A stretch of 64,000 nucleotides of DNA from assembly GCA_030704615.1 (NCBI GenBank), contig CM060732.1, positions 51,007,053 through 51,071,052 on the forward strand. Direction: 5' to 3'. Below the pieces are notes generated by a model. It was not told the DNA's origin and searched no databases. It saw only the letters and a program-made list of their open reading frames with translations. The stretch comes from Takakia lepidozioides. Taxonomy: Eukaryota; Streptophyta; Takakiopsida; Takakiales; Takakiaceae. This document shows, piece after piece, positions 1 through 11,958 of this stretch. A program made the translations under genes and the position numbers. Numbering within the stretch: the stretch's first letter is position 1; every line of letters begins with the position of its first letter.

Positions 1-110
1 CCCAGGGCGTCACAAAATGACTGCGACGCTCCGGACTTCGCAAAATGGCCATATAGGGGGGGGGAAAAAAAAAACTTTTAAAATGCGACGCCTGGGGCGT
101 CGCATTTGAG
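1..110. repeat. GC-palindrome repeat (gcgacgcc hairpins)
   Basis: The motif gcgacgcc and its complement recur here. Positions 81-92 and 96-107 form a perfect 12-bp inverted repeat around a 3-base loop (arm AAATGCGACGCC). A related hairpin with arms gacgcc/ggcgtc lies near 472-488. The element probably starts outside the window. The layout resembles subterminal repeats of DNA transposons, but no terminal repeat or target duplication can be defined here. Confidence 0.5.
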
Positions 111-280
111 GGTTTTTTTTTTTTTTTTTAATTTATTTATTTAATTTTGAAAATGATGGGATCCACATGGTTTAAAAAAGGTGATTGCACATAGTTCAAA
201 AAATGGCGGGACACACATTAGCCACGTAGTGTGAAACCTAACCTTTCAACATACGACACATATTGAGTTCTTAATTCCTT

Positions 281-362
281 CAACATATTGCTAGACAAAT
301 TTGAACTCAAGACCTCTAGATTATACACGTAGTAAGACACTTCACACTAACCAACATATCGC
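281..362 (-). repeat. tRNA-derived SINE-like fragment
   Basis: Read on the minus strand, an A-box-like ttggttagtgtgaagtg (338-354) is followed about 30 bases later by a B-box-like gagttcaaatttg (297-309). This spacing is that of a tRNA internal promoter. The sequence does not fold into an intact tRNA, so a SINE head or decayed tRNA is more likely. No poly(A) tail or target duplication was identified. Confidence 0.4.
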
Positions 363-499
363 TTACCGAACTTACACACAAATTCATGATTTAATTACAC
401 ATAACGTAGTTCATGCGAGCGTTGCTGGTCGCGACCTCAAAGTGACACTCATTGCGGCGCTCAAATGTAAGTGACGCCAGAGGCGTCGCTTTCCTGCAC

Positions 500-2260
500 C
501 CTCTACTCTGGAAACCAAAAAATGATCGAGTCAGTTGTAGTGACGCTTAACCAATGACTTATCAACAGTAAAAACTCAAATGCGACGTTTTTTTTAATAA
601 AATAATTAATTAAATTAAACTAGTTAATTTATTATTATTATTATTATTTGATTAAAAAAAGGTTGTACCCCTGATTATTTTATTATATTTCTGGTTGGCC
701 AAAAAGCCATTATAATTTATTTAGGATTATTCGGGAAAAAAATTAAAACCCTAATTTCGCCATAAGGCACACACACCGTGATTAGTGAAATTAGAACCTG
801 TACCCTCATTGAGGAAAACTTGAGCCAAAGCGGCCCCGAACTTGGCCCCTCGAAGAGGAAAGTGTTAACCATGGTAACCAGAAACGAGAACCCTAGGATC
901 TATGTTACTACCCCGGATGAAGAAGCGGAAACCAGAAGTCCACACATGAATGTAGAGAGTAATGACACTAGAGTGAGTTAGTGCACTTGCCTAGGGATTG
1001 CTAATGCAATTACACCTTCCTAAACTGAAGACATGAAGCTTTAGAAGAGCCCTTAAGTTGTTTCCAGTTTATTTCTCGATCGAACTCAGGCGACGCGGTG
1101 GAGTGTTGTGTGAATTCCTCTCCAGCAGGTCTGGCCAGATACAAGTGTTTGGATTTGCGCTGCTGCAGATGAGGCCTCGATTACCCCAGGTGGTGCGGAA
1201 TGTATCATGGGAAGCCCCTGCGATCTCTGGTTTCCGTTGGATATCTACACAATGCTTGGCCCAAGTCTTCCTGGATCCTGTCCCAAGGTCATAGAAAATA
1301 GATGTGAGAAGAGCTGACACATTAGAAGTTTGACCAGAGAAGGTCTTTCCCTCCTCTGGCTTTTAATTCTTGCAGCGGCGCTTGTGTGGGGAAGTATCTC
1401 TCTCTCCCTTCTTAAACCTAGCAAGTGTGCTTGTATGCTTTACTTTCTCCTTTGCTTTGTTGGAGGTGGCTTGCTGGTGGTGATGGTGCATAGTTTTCTT
1501 CCCCAATCGCCAAAGGTGCTTTTGGTGATTAGGGTCCTTTTTGCTTTATGTCTTTCTAGAGCTCTTGCGTTTGAGGTTCTTAGTTGACATCGATGACAAG
1601 TGTAGGGGTCTGTGATTCACCTGGGGTTCCACAATCCTCACTAACCTGTTGGTTTTTGTAGGGGCTTGTGATGGGACCAAGTGAGGATCCCTACTTGCTT
1701 TGAATTCTCTTGAGCTTGCAGATAAGGATGTGGGCAAAGGGAACCTAATGTATATGACGTCTTTACTTGGCTGTTGCCTACAGCCCCGATTTCGGCCCGC
1801 TTGCTCCTGGTTTGGCATGTTGATGCTTACTTTTGATTTATGTTTTGTTGCCTTTGATGGAGCACTTCGGCCTGACAGGCTTGTCAAAGCCCAGCATCTG
1901 GACCTTACCTTGTCTTGAATATTTGACAGCATCACCTGTGGATTATTAAGCTAGGTAATGTTTTGGCCTTAAAGAGGAGTTATGGTTTATGGGTAAGGCA
2001 TCAATGGCTGTTAGGTTCTAAGGAAGAAGAGGCCCTGTTTTTAAAGATGGCAGCCTGATAAGGCAATGACAGGCCTCTCTCAGGCCTGGATTTGGTGTGG
2101 AATGGAGCATAGTGAGGTTTTATTTGCAAAACCTGGCTTAAACCTCCTGGAAAACACTGTTGGTAAGGTCTACTGGACCTTTGCCAGAGATTACTTGCCT
2201 TATTTTGACATCAGACCAGGCACTTGCAATGTATGATTTAGTTTTTGGCCAAGTGGGCTT
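500..2260. other. Intergenic sequence, no gene recognised
   Basis: Begins AT-rich (590-740) and becomes mixed in composition. It holds short open frames on both strands at 778-981, 1058-1320, 1330-1587 and 1546-1935. They overlap, several lack ATG starts, and none shows a recognisable domain. No splice-consistent gene model was found. Confidence 0.5.
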
Positions 2261-2269
2261 GGTCTCGGG

Positions 2270-2765
2270 CACTCAAAGTGTTTGTGTGTCCATATCTTGA
2301 ATTTGTAATATGGCACGCCTTTCTTCCATGCCAAAATGCCTTACATGATGCATATCTTGGGGCAATTACACATGGTGTAGAATGAAGTTGCAGTCTGTCT
2401 TGTCATGCCCAAGAGGGTCACTTGGTTGCATGTTTGGAATCTAATAAACTTCAGGCTAGTCCATCAAGATGCTTGTGTATACATATCTTGAATCTGTAGT
2501 ATGGCAGGCTGTTCTTACCTACCCAAGGGGCCTTGCATGATGCATGTCTTGGGGTATTTACAAATGGCAAAGAGTGAAGCTACAATATGTTTTGTCATGC
2601 CCAAGAAGTTTACTTGGTTGCATGCTTGAAATCTGATTAATTGCAGGCTGGTCCTTCAAGGTACTTATATGAACATATCCTGAATCTGTAGTAGGACATG
2701 CTGTTCTTACCTACCCAAGGAGGCTTGCATGATGCATATCTTGGGTTACTTACAGGAATTTGAAC
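2270..2765. repeat. Tandem repeat, about 191-bp unit, 2.5 copies
   Basis: The phrase atatcttgaatctgtag recurs at about 2292, 2483 and 2675 (spacing 191-192). Each copy is followed by a conserved cttgcatgatgcatatcttgg segment and a cccaag...acttggttgcatg segment. The copies have clearly diverged. The array ends just before the LINE 3' remnant and may be part of that element, although this is inference. Confidence 0.75.
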
Positions 2766-2950
2766 ATGAATAAACCCCGCCCTCCCACCCTGTTTTATCA
2801 TGAATGATTGGGTGAAATCAATTGGGAAGTCATGACAAGAATGGAAGTGTTCGATGGTGCCCTGTTTATGGGCTGTTTATGTCTTTAATTGACAATGACC
2901 CTAGTGTGACATGAGTATCTTCCCTCTCTCTTTTTGACTTTTTCTGCAGA

Positions 2951-3571
2951 GGGGTCAACTCTGAGGTTAAGAAAACCATGCTTTGTCGCATTATTAGACC
3001 TGCCTTGGAGTACGGATCTGCAATATGGGTTGATAAATCTGACTTAGAGGTTGTAGTGTCCAAAGCCATGTCTGTTGCCATGAGATTGTCTGATGAAAAT
3101 GAAGTTAGGCATAAAACTTCCTTGAACTTGTTTTCAGTCAATGACATGGGGGAGGACATCTTGGATGGCCTCAAGGGTCTACCCACTCTCGGCACTAGAC
3201 TGAAATTTAAACTCAGGGCATGAAGCCTACCTTTGAACACCAAACAGAAGCAGAGAGGAAAGGGAGAGTGCAATTGCCTGTTGTGTGGGCAATCTGAAGA
3301 CAATACTCATTTTCTGATACACTGTTCGGGGTTCTCTCACCAAAGAGACGCTCTCTTCAAATCTATCAAGGGAATTGTGCATGTACCTCTGTTTACCAAC
3401 TTTGAAAGTCTCAAGACTGAGCCAAAAGCCCAGGCCCTCCTGAGGCCTAGTTATTGGGCAAATCACACACAACAGATTGATGCTTGTGTGAAGGGATTGC
3501 TAGAGGATATCTGGAAAACCCGGATTAATTCTATATATGAAGGTAAGTCTTACTACCAACGTCAGCCCTGA
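2951..3571 (+). pseudogene. LINE retrotransposon ORF2 3' remnant
   Basis: The frame encodes the C-terminal end of a non-LTR retrotransposon polyprotein. An early segment (CRIIRPALEYGSAIW, near 2981) matches the region after the reverse transcriptase in LINEs. The end carries a Cys/His zinc-knuckle-like motif, CNCLLCGQSEDNTHFLIHC, near 3270-3326, which is typical of LINE ORF2 tails. The frame is interrupted by an in-frame TGA at 3221-3223 and ends at 3569-3571. The endonuclease and reverse transcriptase cores are missing, so this is a 5'-truncated dead copy. No poly(A) tail or target duplication was defined. Confidence 0.7.
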
Positions 3572-3579
3572 CAGAGGCA

Positions 3580-5640
3580 GGTTCTGTCCCTTTTGTTTCC
3601 GCTCAAACTGGGCGCGGGGTCAATGGCTACAAACAACGTCTTATGAGTACAATCTTTTTAACTTTATATGCACTCTCTCTCCCTTGTGGTTTGTTTATTT
3701 TTGTGAGCAGCGAAAAAAAGAGGGAAGATACTTTTTGTCATGTCAAGACAAAGACAGGACCCCTAGGGTCATTGTCATGAATAAGAAGAATAATTAGACA
3801 TATCAGCCACTTAACAGTGGCACCATCCATCAATCATCAAGCTTGGAAAATCCAGAATTACATCCATGCACAGTAATGTGTTCATGTCAGTATTATTCAT
3901 AACCCAAAGAGTATTCCACTGATGCTGATTGACCATCATTCATGATCATGATACACATTCAGAGGTCTGGGTGGGATGGCGGGTACTTGGCCATATTTTG
4001 GTCTTGATGTGGTGCAGGTCAAATGGTCATACAGATTTAGTGTCCGCAAGCTGTAATCCAAGCATACTTACTCAAAACCCATGGGTGTCATGGAGGGTTT
4101 TAAAAAAGAAGAAGGAAAAGAACACTTGGATATCACATATTTAAATACCTTGTCGTGCCAGTATTTGTTTAAACTGGTCTGCAGCACAGCTTGCCCCCAC
4201 AGAGGAGGGGGATATGTCTGGTAAGTTTTCCAGAATACCCCTATACCATTATTTCTTGCTACAGCTGAAAATCAAAGTTCATGACACAACAAGGTAAAAA
4301 TAAAGGACTGCATACACATCCTGTGACAGTATATGATACTGTCAACACACCCTATTCACATCATTCCACGTTTGACCATGTCATTACACCATGTCCAGGG
4401 GGTATTTCCACTTAACCACCCTGGCTGCCTCAAAGCCAGTTACCAATTATATTGCTGCCATATTTCAGTGTCAACTGAATAGCCAATCTTCACCATACCC
4501 TGGCCTAAGCATCTAGCTAACAAAGCCATCCGGGTTGGAACATAACATGGGTATTTTACCATCAGGGGTACCTGAGTAGCTGCAGCAAATAGTTCCTTGC
4601 AGCCTCTCCTTTTGTTTCCAACTACCATAAGGCAAGCGAAGCAAACTAGTGCCTAAAAACAGATGTGTGTTTCACACAAGCCATCATAAACACGGCTGTT
4701 ACAGCCAAACAAAGGTCTTCCACTGGCTGGGCCAAAATAGCCCACCTTAAACAACACTATACTTGTTCTTCATAGATAAAAGAAAGAGGTAGGATCAAGA
4801 AAAACCATAGAGTAGTTTAGTTTTTCAACATTTCAAGATGAGTCCATGGCCAGCGATTCCTTCCCCAGCTTCTTCAACTCACTTGGCATCCAGCAACACC
4901 TAGACATCACTATATTAAGTGGAAGCCCTCACATGTGCCCGTCCCAAAAACAACAACAACGCATTGTGAGTTAGTGAGGATGCATGAGGTGAGTAGCAGG
5001 CTTCCACACTTGCTATCGAGGTCAAATACACTTGAATCTAGAAAGCACAAAGAATGCCAAAGAAAGCAGGGAAGCAAGACAAACAGAAATAAAACCTTTT
5101 TTACTGTTTGCCTCACCAGCTGCATTAAAAGTTTTTGCAACTTTTATGGAGTAGAAAAATATTTCACCAAATTTATCTAAATCTGAGCCGTGTGTACATA
5201 AGATGAAGCAATTCCATCTCTGGAGCACGCCTCAGCATAAACTCATACAATTGTATTTGCCGATCTCGTGTTGTTGGATGATCGCCATCTCTCCACAAGC
5301 CCAACCGTGCAGGGAGGTCTCCGCCAACACCACTACACTGCTACCTTAACCAAAACAAAGTCTTGCCAAGCACGAGAAAAACGAGCTTTGTCTCATAAGG
5401 TAGGGTTTATAAAGGGAGGGAGAGAGAGACTCCTTGTTCTACCAAGCCGCCGCCATTCATCAAAGATCCAGAGAAGGGCTCCTAGGAAAACTTCACAAGC
5501 AGACAGGTGGTACCTCCGCCATCACTGCCTTTGTTCCCTTGTGCAACAAAAAAACAAACAAACAAGATAGTGAATCTTCCTTCATCTCTAAGCCACCGCC
5601 ATCGCCTTAAAGAGCCCGTAGAGGCGGCGCTCACATGAGC
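3580..5640. other. Intergenic sequence, no gene recognised
   Basis: Contains only short overlapping frames on both strands (for example 3929-4144, 4910-5180, 5268-5570) with no domain and no splice-supported model. A CT- and CGCC-rich stretch at 5270-5640 looks like a plant 5' leader but leads to no identifiable coding exon. Confidence 0.45.
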
Positions 5641-5688
5641 TTTAAACACTCCAGGGATTGACAGCTCATGGTATCTGCAGCACGAGCA

Positions 5689-5925
5689 CCATCAGGGGGG
5701 TGGTCGCAATATTTTTCTTCTTTTTAATAGGTGCGACCACCAACATGGGGGTGGTCGCAGTAATTTTCTGTTTTTTAATATCTGCGACCACCAGCATGAG
5801 GGTGGTCGCACCAGGTTTTTTTTTTTTTATAATAGGTGCGACCATTAGCATGGGGTGGTCGCATCATTTGTTAATTAATTTAAATAACATGCGACTTCCT
5901 CATGCGACCTGGAGCGGTCGCGCAA
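5689..5925. repeat. Array of tgcgaccac / gtggtcgca hairpins
   Basis: At least three hairpins recur about every 52 bases: TGCGACCAC at 5732-5740 with GTGGTCGCA at 5751-5759; 5783-5791 with 5802-5810; and 5837-5845 (last base changed) with 5855-5863. A half site lies at 5700-5708 and a degenerate site at 5903-5923. The spacers are T-rich. The array sits about 330 bp upstream of the hAT transposase remnant. Clustered subterminal motifs bind transposase in hAT elements, so these may be the remnant's end, but the terminal repeats were not found. Confidence 0.7.
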
Positions 5926-6257
5926 CATTGGATTCTGATTCGTCGAGCGTGTGATGCTTGGAGGCGGAAGGTATATAAGGTGGTCACAATGCCCCTCGCT
6001 TCTTTTATGACAAACACTTTTGTAGCGAGTGAATGTTCTCTATTCATTGAGCAAGAGTGTAGGAGGGTGCGGACCGTTTGCTGTTTTGGCTTCCACCAAA
6101 GCCACTGCAACAAATTGTCGAAAAGCACAATACTACATGGTGCATTGATCCACTTGGATTGATGCCGTAGTGTTGGGCCATCGCATTCTGTTCTACATTT
6201 TATTGCTCTTGACAAATCTACCAAGTACACTAGTGTTCTTCGTTCAACCTTAAGTCT

Positions 6258-8660
6258 GTGGTTAGGGTTTTGGGTGTGAGGATGAGGGAGGAGTGGATCC
6301 CTTGGTTCACCGTACACCCGCACAAAAAAAATGGTGTTCAATGCAATCTCTGTGCATTGAAGCTGGCGGGTCGCAAAGATCGCATATTATATCACCTCGG
6401 CTATAGAGATGAGAAAAATACAGGGGTTAGTTTGTGCCCAAAAGCCTCAATGCAAGTGAAAGCCTACTTTGCCCAATGTGGAGGCAATATCCCACCGTCT
6501 CTTGATGTGGTCGCGGCTTCTGAGCCAAACACTACATGTTCAAATCAAAATGTCCTTCAGAATTGTACCCAGGGGGGTTTTTGCGAGACGCCTGCTGTTT
6601 GTGGAGAAGCCGGTGGGTCAGGAGCAACACCCGATTGTACGCCAACACTTGTACGGACCAGACCATTGAGGCAACAATCAATGCAAGAAGGCTTAAATTT
6701 GTCGCACATGAGGACTCTGGACAAGAAGTGAGCCCAATTTTTCTACGAGGCCAATATTCCGTTCAATGTCTCGAGGCTTCCTGCGTTTGTGGCTGGTATC
6801 AAAGCCACGTCCGATTCCAAGTCCATATACACATCTCCGAGTTATCGCTAGAAGAGGCTATGTCTGGTGAATGAAAAGACATGTGACTCTCTCCGGAAAT
6901 ATAGAAGCACTATATGTGCAGACGATTGGAGTTCTGTTACTAATCGGCCACTGTTCAATGTCATGCTAATCTGTCCTGCGGGGGAACAGTTTTTGGGATC
7001 CGTTGACACAAGCGGGGAGAGAAAAGATGCACGTTATCAAGCAGGGTTGTTGACGAGTTTCATCAATAAAATTGGAGTTGATAAAATTGTCTAAGTGTGC
7101 ACGGACAATGCATCTAACATGGTTAATATGGCCGATATTTTGATGGTACGATATCCCCATCTATATTACCAAGGGTGTGTTGCTCATATCTTTGATCTCC
7201 TTTTGGAGGATTGGGGAAAAGAATCATGGATGAAACAACTAGTAAAAAAAATGGCAAAGTCGGTTGTGACGTTCATTCGTACACATCATATCCCTCTGGC
7301 ATTGTTTAGAAAGCATGAACCCAAATACAGCCTTAGGAACCCGGGTGAAACCCGCTTTGCCACAAATTTTTTGATGGTGGATCGACTAGTGACTGTGAGG
7401 GCGAGTCTGGAGCAGATGACCATTGACCCTCAATGAGATGTGTATGTGGACACCTTACGCGATTCTCGTAAGTTTAAGTCTTTGAGCAAAAGTCGGAGGG
7501 TCCGCGCAATCATTCGCTCCGACGATTTCTGGGTGAAATGTGCAAATTTTGTGTACATGGTGGAGCCGATGTTGATTGTTTTGCGGGAGTTTGATGGAAA
7601 ATAACCAATAATGGATAAAAGATGGTTGATATTGGAAAACCTTGAGAAGCACGTGCAATCCTTGAGGCGTCCTCCATTTTCTATGGACGATGATTTGGCG
7701 GCAAAGACCGAGGATGCATTTTACGACCGAAAATGGATGGTTCACACGGACTTGCATTATGCGGGGGCCTTGCTAAATCCATTCTTGCTGGACAATACGG
7801 ATTTGAGAGACGATGTGGATGTCAAAGCCAGGCTTGTACGGGTCATCATGCAACTCGCGTCCTTGAACATGGCAGAGCGAGCTTTGTCCGAGTACCAGTG
7901 CTTCTCGGATCGCCAGAATCCTTTCCATGACATGCCGGATCCAAAAGTAATGAACATGTTGCCACATGAATGGTGGGATCTGATTGGAGCTGGAGCAAGA
8001 ACGTTAGCTCCCATTGCAAAGCATATCCTTGCTCAAGTGTGCTCTGCCTCGTTCTGTGAGCGGAACTGGAGCAGTTACTCATTTGTTCACAACAGGTTGA
8101 ATCCTGCCAGGGCTGACAAATTGGTTTATGTCTACACGAATTGTAGGCTACTGTAAGAGAGGACAGCAAGTGACGCATCTGCATGGTACGAGAAGAATCT
8201 GTTGTCTAAAGAATCTGCCTCAGAGGTCCAATCTAGCAGCAATGATGACACCGACGCCGCGAGAGACTCCGACTCTGACGGTTGGGATGGGTCCGATAAT
8301 GTGGGCAATCCTCCACATGACCCATATGAATTTAATGACAATGATGCTGCAATGCATCCATCATTTGATGACCTTGTTGTTGATGAACTGCGATATGGTG
8401 TCATCCCAATTGCGGACCCCCTTCCCCCACCGGAGCGCGCTCTCAATAATGAAGTTGATGTCAACTCTCCCTCATCACGAGTTCCACAGACTGCGGGAGA
8501 TATGCAGGTCGAATCGTCGGATGATGATAACCGACCGTTGTCATTCCTTCACCGATATCGTGCCCCTGTGAACCGTGCTTCATCTCATGCCGCTCCATCT
8601 CATGTTTCTCTTTCTCAAGCCGGTCCATCCCATGCTGGTCCATCTCTCTTCCTTATGTAA
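6258..8660 (+). pseudogene. hAT-superfamily transposase (BED finger, DUF659-like), inactivated
   Basis: One reading frame runs through the region with no obvious frameshift but with in-frame stops at 6729 (TGA), 6849 (TAG), 7092 (TAA), 7434 (TGA), about 7602 (TAA) and 8154 (TAA). Order of domains: a BED-like zinc finger (CNLCALKLAGRKDRILYHL, near 6340-6400); a DUF659-type core with ADDWSS (near 6920) and CTDNASNM (near 7100); and a hAT C-terminal dimerisation motif (ERNWSSYSFVHNRLNPARA, near 8060). The 3' part (8200-8660) encodes an acidic, Ser/Pro-rich tail that is partly duplicated at 8705-8860. hAT transposases cut and paste DNA and leave 8-bp target duplications. This copy cannot make a full protein. 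Confidence 0.85.
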
Positions 8661-8704
8661 TTCCTTCCATCGCTACTCCGATCCTAGGAGATGCTTCTTC
8701 TGCT

Positions 8705-8870
8705 GCGGGACTTCTGTAAGTCGAATCATCGGATGACGACGACCGGCCATTGTCGTTTCATCTGGCCCGACGACGTCCACATGTGAACCGTGCTTCCTCG
8801 ACCCTCGCTGGTCCATCTCATGCCCCTTCATCTCATGTCGGCCCCTCTGATGTACGTGCGAGTAGCCTTC
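8705..8870 (+). repeat. Diverged duplicate of the transposase tail coding segment
   Basis: The segment from about 8716 repeats the one from about 8507. Both encode VESSDDD(N/D)RPLSF followed by VNRASS and an S/H/P-rich stretch (APSH, GPSH). The second copy lies beyond the stop of the main frame and is in a different frame register. It is an internal duplication in the disordered C-terminus of the hAT-derived gene. Confidence 0.55.
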
Positions 8871-9249
8871 CTCATACGAGATCTACTCCAGGCCACCACC
8901 AAATCCGGGACAAGCCGAGAAACGACAGAGAATTGTGCAACCTTTTGTTGGTGACCGATCTGTGAACAGGCCTGATACCCTAAACGGTATTCATGATAGG
9001 AGTGAAAATCGACTAGAGAGACAACTGAACGTACTCCGAGGACGACTACAGGTCCAACGGCCAGTTGCCTCTGGAAACGAAAGAAGATCATGATCATGAT
9101 CATCCAGGTCTTGGATCGGTTTTTTTTGGGCTTTTGTCTATAGTCGGAGTTTGGTTCTTATGGTATCTCCAACACGTTCTTCGTGTGATAGGCCTCATGG
9201 CAGCCTTCGAGCATGTAAGGGTTTATTTTTTTCTCTTCAATAATCAGTA

Positions 9250-10500
9250 ATAAAACTAACAAGGGCTTCATCCCCTTTCAACCTTAAATTTTAAAAAAAA
9301 AAATCCAATCTTTGATACGAAGATTCGTGCGGCTTAGATGTCATAGTTCTTTCACCAAAGTTTCATTAAAAAAAAAAAACCTTTTCATGGCATTATCTCC
9401 TTTTATTTATTCAAATGTACAAAGTAGCCGTTTATTAGAAAGAGTCCAAGGCCATTTACTCGGCTTCATAGGGTTTAGCTCCCATCTTAATGAGTGAACG
9501 TGAACATGTGAGACCACGTGAGCGGGGTGGGCTCACGTGAGCCTACAATAGGCAGATATCGAGGGGGTTGGGTAGCATGTGAGCAGGCTCATGCCAGCGG
9601 GCGTGAGCACAAAGAAATATTCCGCATATTCTAGAAGATTCTTGAGAATATGCTATTGCGAAACCCAAATGCGCTCACGCGGTAAGAAATAACTCGCGTG
9701 AGCACAATGACCCACAAATATATAACCACCCAGAAAATGGGTTTCGGAAGCGAAACTTGGTATTTTCGCTAGCAAAACTAGGGTTTCGCCAGCGAAACTT
9801 GGCTAGAGGTTCGAATTATCTGATAGGTGCATGTGACTTCTGATCTTCAGGTTTAAGTTATATTCAGATTCGATGTATCGTCTATTAGCGCAGTAAAGTC
9901 CCTATTATTTGTACTTCCGCTGATGTACATATTACCCTCATAACCGTGGACTCTGCTCGCGCCGCAATTTTTTTTGTGCTCCCGCCATTTCTCTTAACTA
10001 TGTGCTCATGCGATACCAACCCCCATATTGAGAACCTATACCCAAGGAGCCCTACATGGCAATTGACATTAGGGAAAGAGGCCAATGAAATTGAAATGAA
10101 GGCCTTCACAAAGCCCACATAGTAGAGAACGTGCCGCCAAAAAAGAAAAAAAAGAAAAAAAAGAAACATGATGGTCTAGTCTTTGTAAAATGTGAACTTC
10201 CTCCAGCCAATACTAATGGTGTGGGCATCTTGCCGCGCAATTCTCTAATCAAAGACTGACTGTGAGTATAAGAGACTTCAGCACCTGGACAGTTTTGCAG
10301 CTTCAGCCCAGCGAATCTGGACCGTAGGGCAGGTACAGATCGGACACACGGAAAATCCCCACTTGCGTGCATAGATTTCCCCTATCGTGCGTTGCACGTT
10401 GTGCCACGATCACACTAAGAAATGGTGGGAACAAGTTCCCCTGTCTTAGGAAGTCACCAACGTGGGTAAATAGGAGCGGGTAGTAAAAACGTAAAAACGG
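9250..10500. other. Intergenic sequence with CACGTG palindromes
   Basis: No gene recognised. Positions 9480-9720 hold repeated cacgtgagc-like motifs, including a perfect 14-bp palindrome ggctcacgtgagcc at 9530-9543 that contains a G-box core (CACGTG). The repetition (9516, 9531, 9695) suggests a small repeat element rather than a promoter. Confidence 0.4.
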
Positions 10501-10990
10501 AGGTGAGAAGGGTCCAGCGGTCGGTAGTTTGTGTGTGACGCTTCCCTCCCGTCTCGAGCCCTGCGAGGGACTTGTCTTGTCGAGTGCAGCGGCCCGGACA
10601 GTCGAGCTCTCCATGCTGCGCTGCTTTGCAATTGATCGGTGCAGGTGCAAGACCACACTCTTCTGGTCGTGGAGCTGTGAAGGCAGGTCAACTCACGCTG
10701 AGAAAAAAGGGCTCAAAGAGAGAATGCAGGTCTCAAGAAGGGAGTTGTTGCTAGGAACGGCGAAGTGAGGGTCCCGGGGCTGCAGGAGGTTGGGAATAAA
10801 TCGGGACAAGAATTTCACAGGGCCGGGAAAGTGCTGAGGGAAGGCAGGGGCCAGTGAGGGGGAGGGCGGGATAGGCGGGGGAGGATACGGGATTGGACGG
10901 TCAGACGCTCATTCGGTAGGTTCCCGGTGGAAGAAAAGCCGCGGAGGCGGGCGGGGCCATGGATGAGGAGATTTTGGTGGCGCATGTGTC
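10500..10990 (+). promoter_or_regulatory. GC-rich probable promoter / 5' leader of the WIYLD-RRM gene
   Basis: This stretch is markedly richer in G and C than its surroundings (gggaggcgggata-type tracts at 10780-10960) and precedes the first coding exon at 11959 by about 1 kb. A 5' leader with an intron is plausible. An ATG at 10963 opens a frame of only about 22 codons and is not taken as the start. No TATA box is evident. Confidence 0.35.
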
Positions 10991-11958
10991 AAAGAGGCAC
11001 CATTTTCTCCATCCTTCACACTTAGGTTTGTGATGTCTTTCTCATTCTCTTTTCGCTGTATTTGTAAATGGCACGAGCGGCTAGAATGCTTATTGACGTC
11101 AGAGAAGCATTGCAGGGTAGAGCAGCAAATATATGGAAACCACCCTCTTTCTTTTGTCTTGAATAACCGTCAAGAGAATGTGCGCTGCTTGTGGCTCTTG
11201 TTGGTCCACTTCTACATCGTTCCTTATTTGCTTGCACCTCTACATTTTTCGTAGTGAGTGGGCGGATTGTGGGGAGAGCAAATGGGTAAGAAGGTTGATG
11301 TAGTACTTACATCCTGAAAGTTTTGAGGAGTAAGAAGGCAAATGAATGTCCTCTGCCGGGGCTTGCAGTTCATTGTTAACTCTTGTGCTGGATTGGAAGG
11401 TGCATATCTCCAGATGTCTCCATTCTGTATATGCTTTAGCTCTCTCTCATACTCTCAAGATAGTGATTTAATTAGTATCCAATGCAGGCATTGCTACAAA
11501 ATTGGTAAGGCTTCTGGATGGGTCTGAAGGCAATGCCACTAGGTTTTATGGTAATTTTCAAATACCAGGAGCTGAAATCCCAGGAGGCGGTCCTCAGTTT
11601 TTTGTCTTTCATGCTTTGAGAAGAGGAGGTCTATTGGTGAAATTTTTTATTTAACGCCAAGGCTCCAGCAGACGTCTTGCTCAATGGAGGGTTCTTTGCA
11701 GAACCAGTTGCTTGGGACTGATACTTTGGAGGCCACATGTTTATCAGTTATTACTTCATGAGCTTGACATTTTCACAAAGCAACAGCAGGCAGCTTGGAG
11801 CCTGTCAAAATTTAAGATTGCATTAGTGGTTCAGTTAGCTTGGTATATTTTTCAGAGATTAAAATGATAGTTGGGAGTTAGTCTCTCATGAAATCAGTTG
11901 ATAGCATGTCCTTCAGCTATAGCATGACTATGCTTGAAGAACAACAGGGTGAAGGAGG

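Noticed and set aside
1330-1587. Hydrophobic 85-codon frame
   Set aside because: It lacks an ATG at its start, overlaps other frames and matches nothing known.
10963-11030. ATG-started frame of about 22 codons in the GC-rich leader, considered as first exon
   Set aside because: It stops at once and no convincing donor joins it in phase to 11959. WIYLD proteins often start at the domain, so ATG 11959 is preferred.
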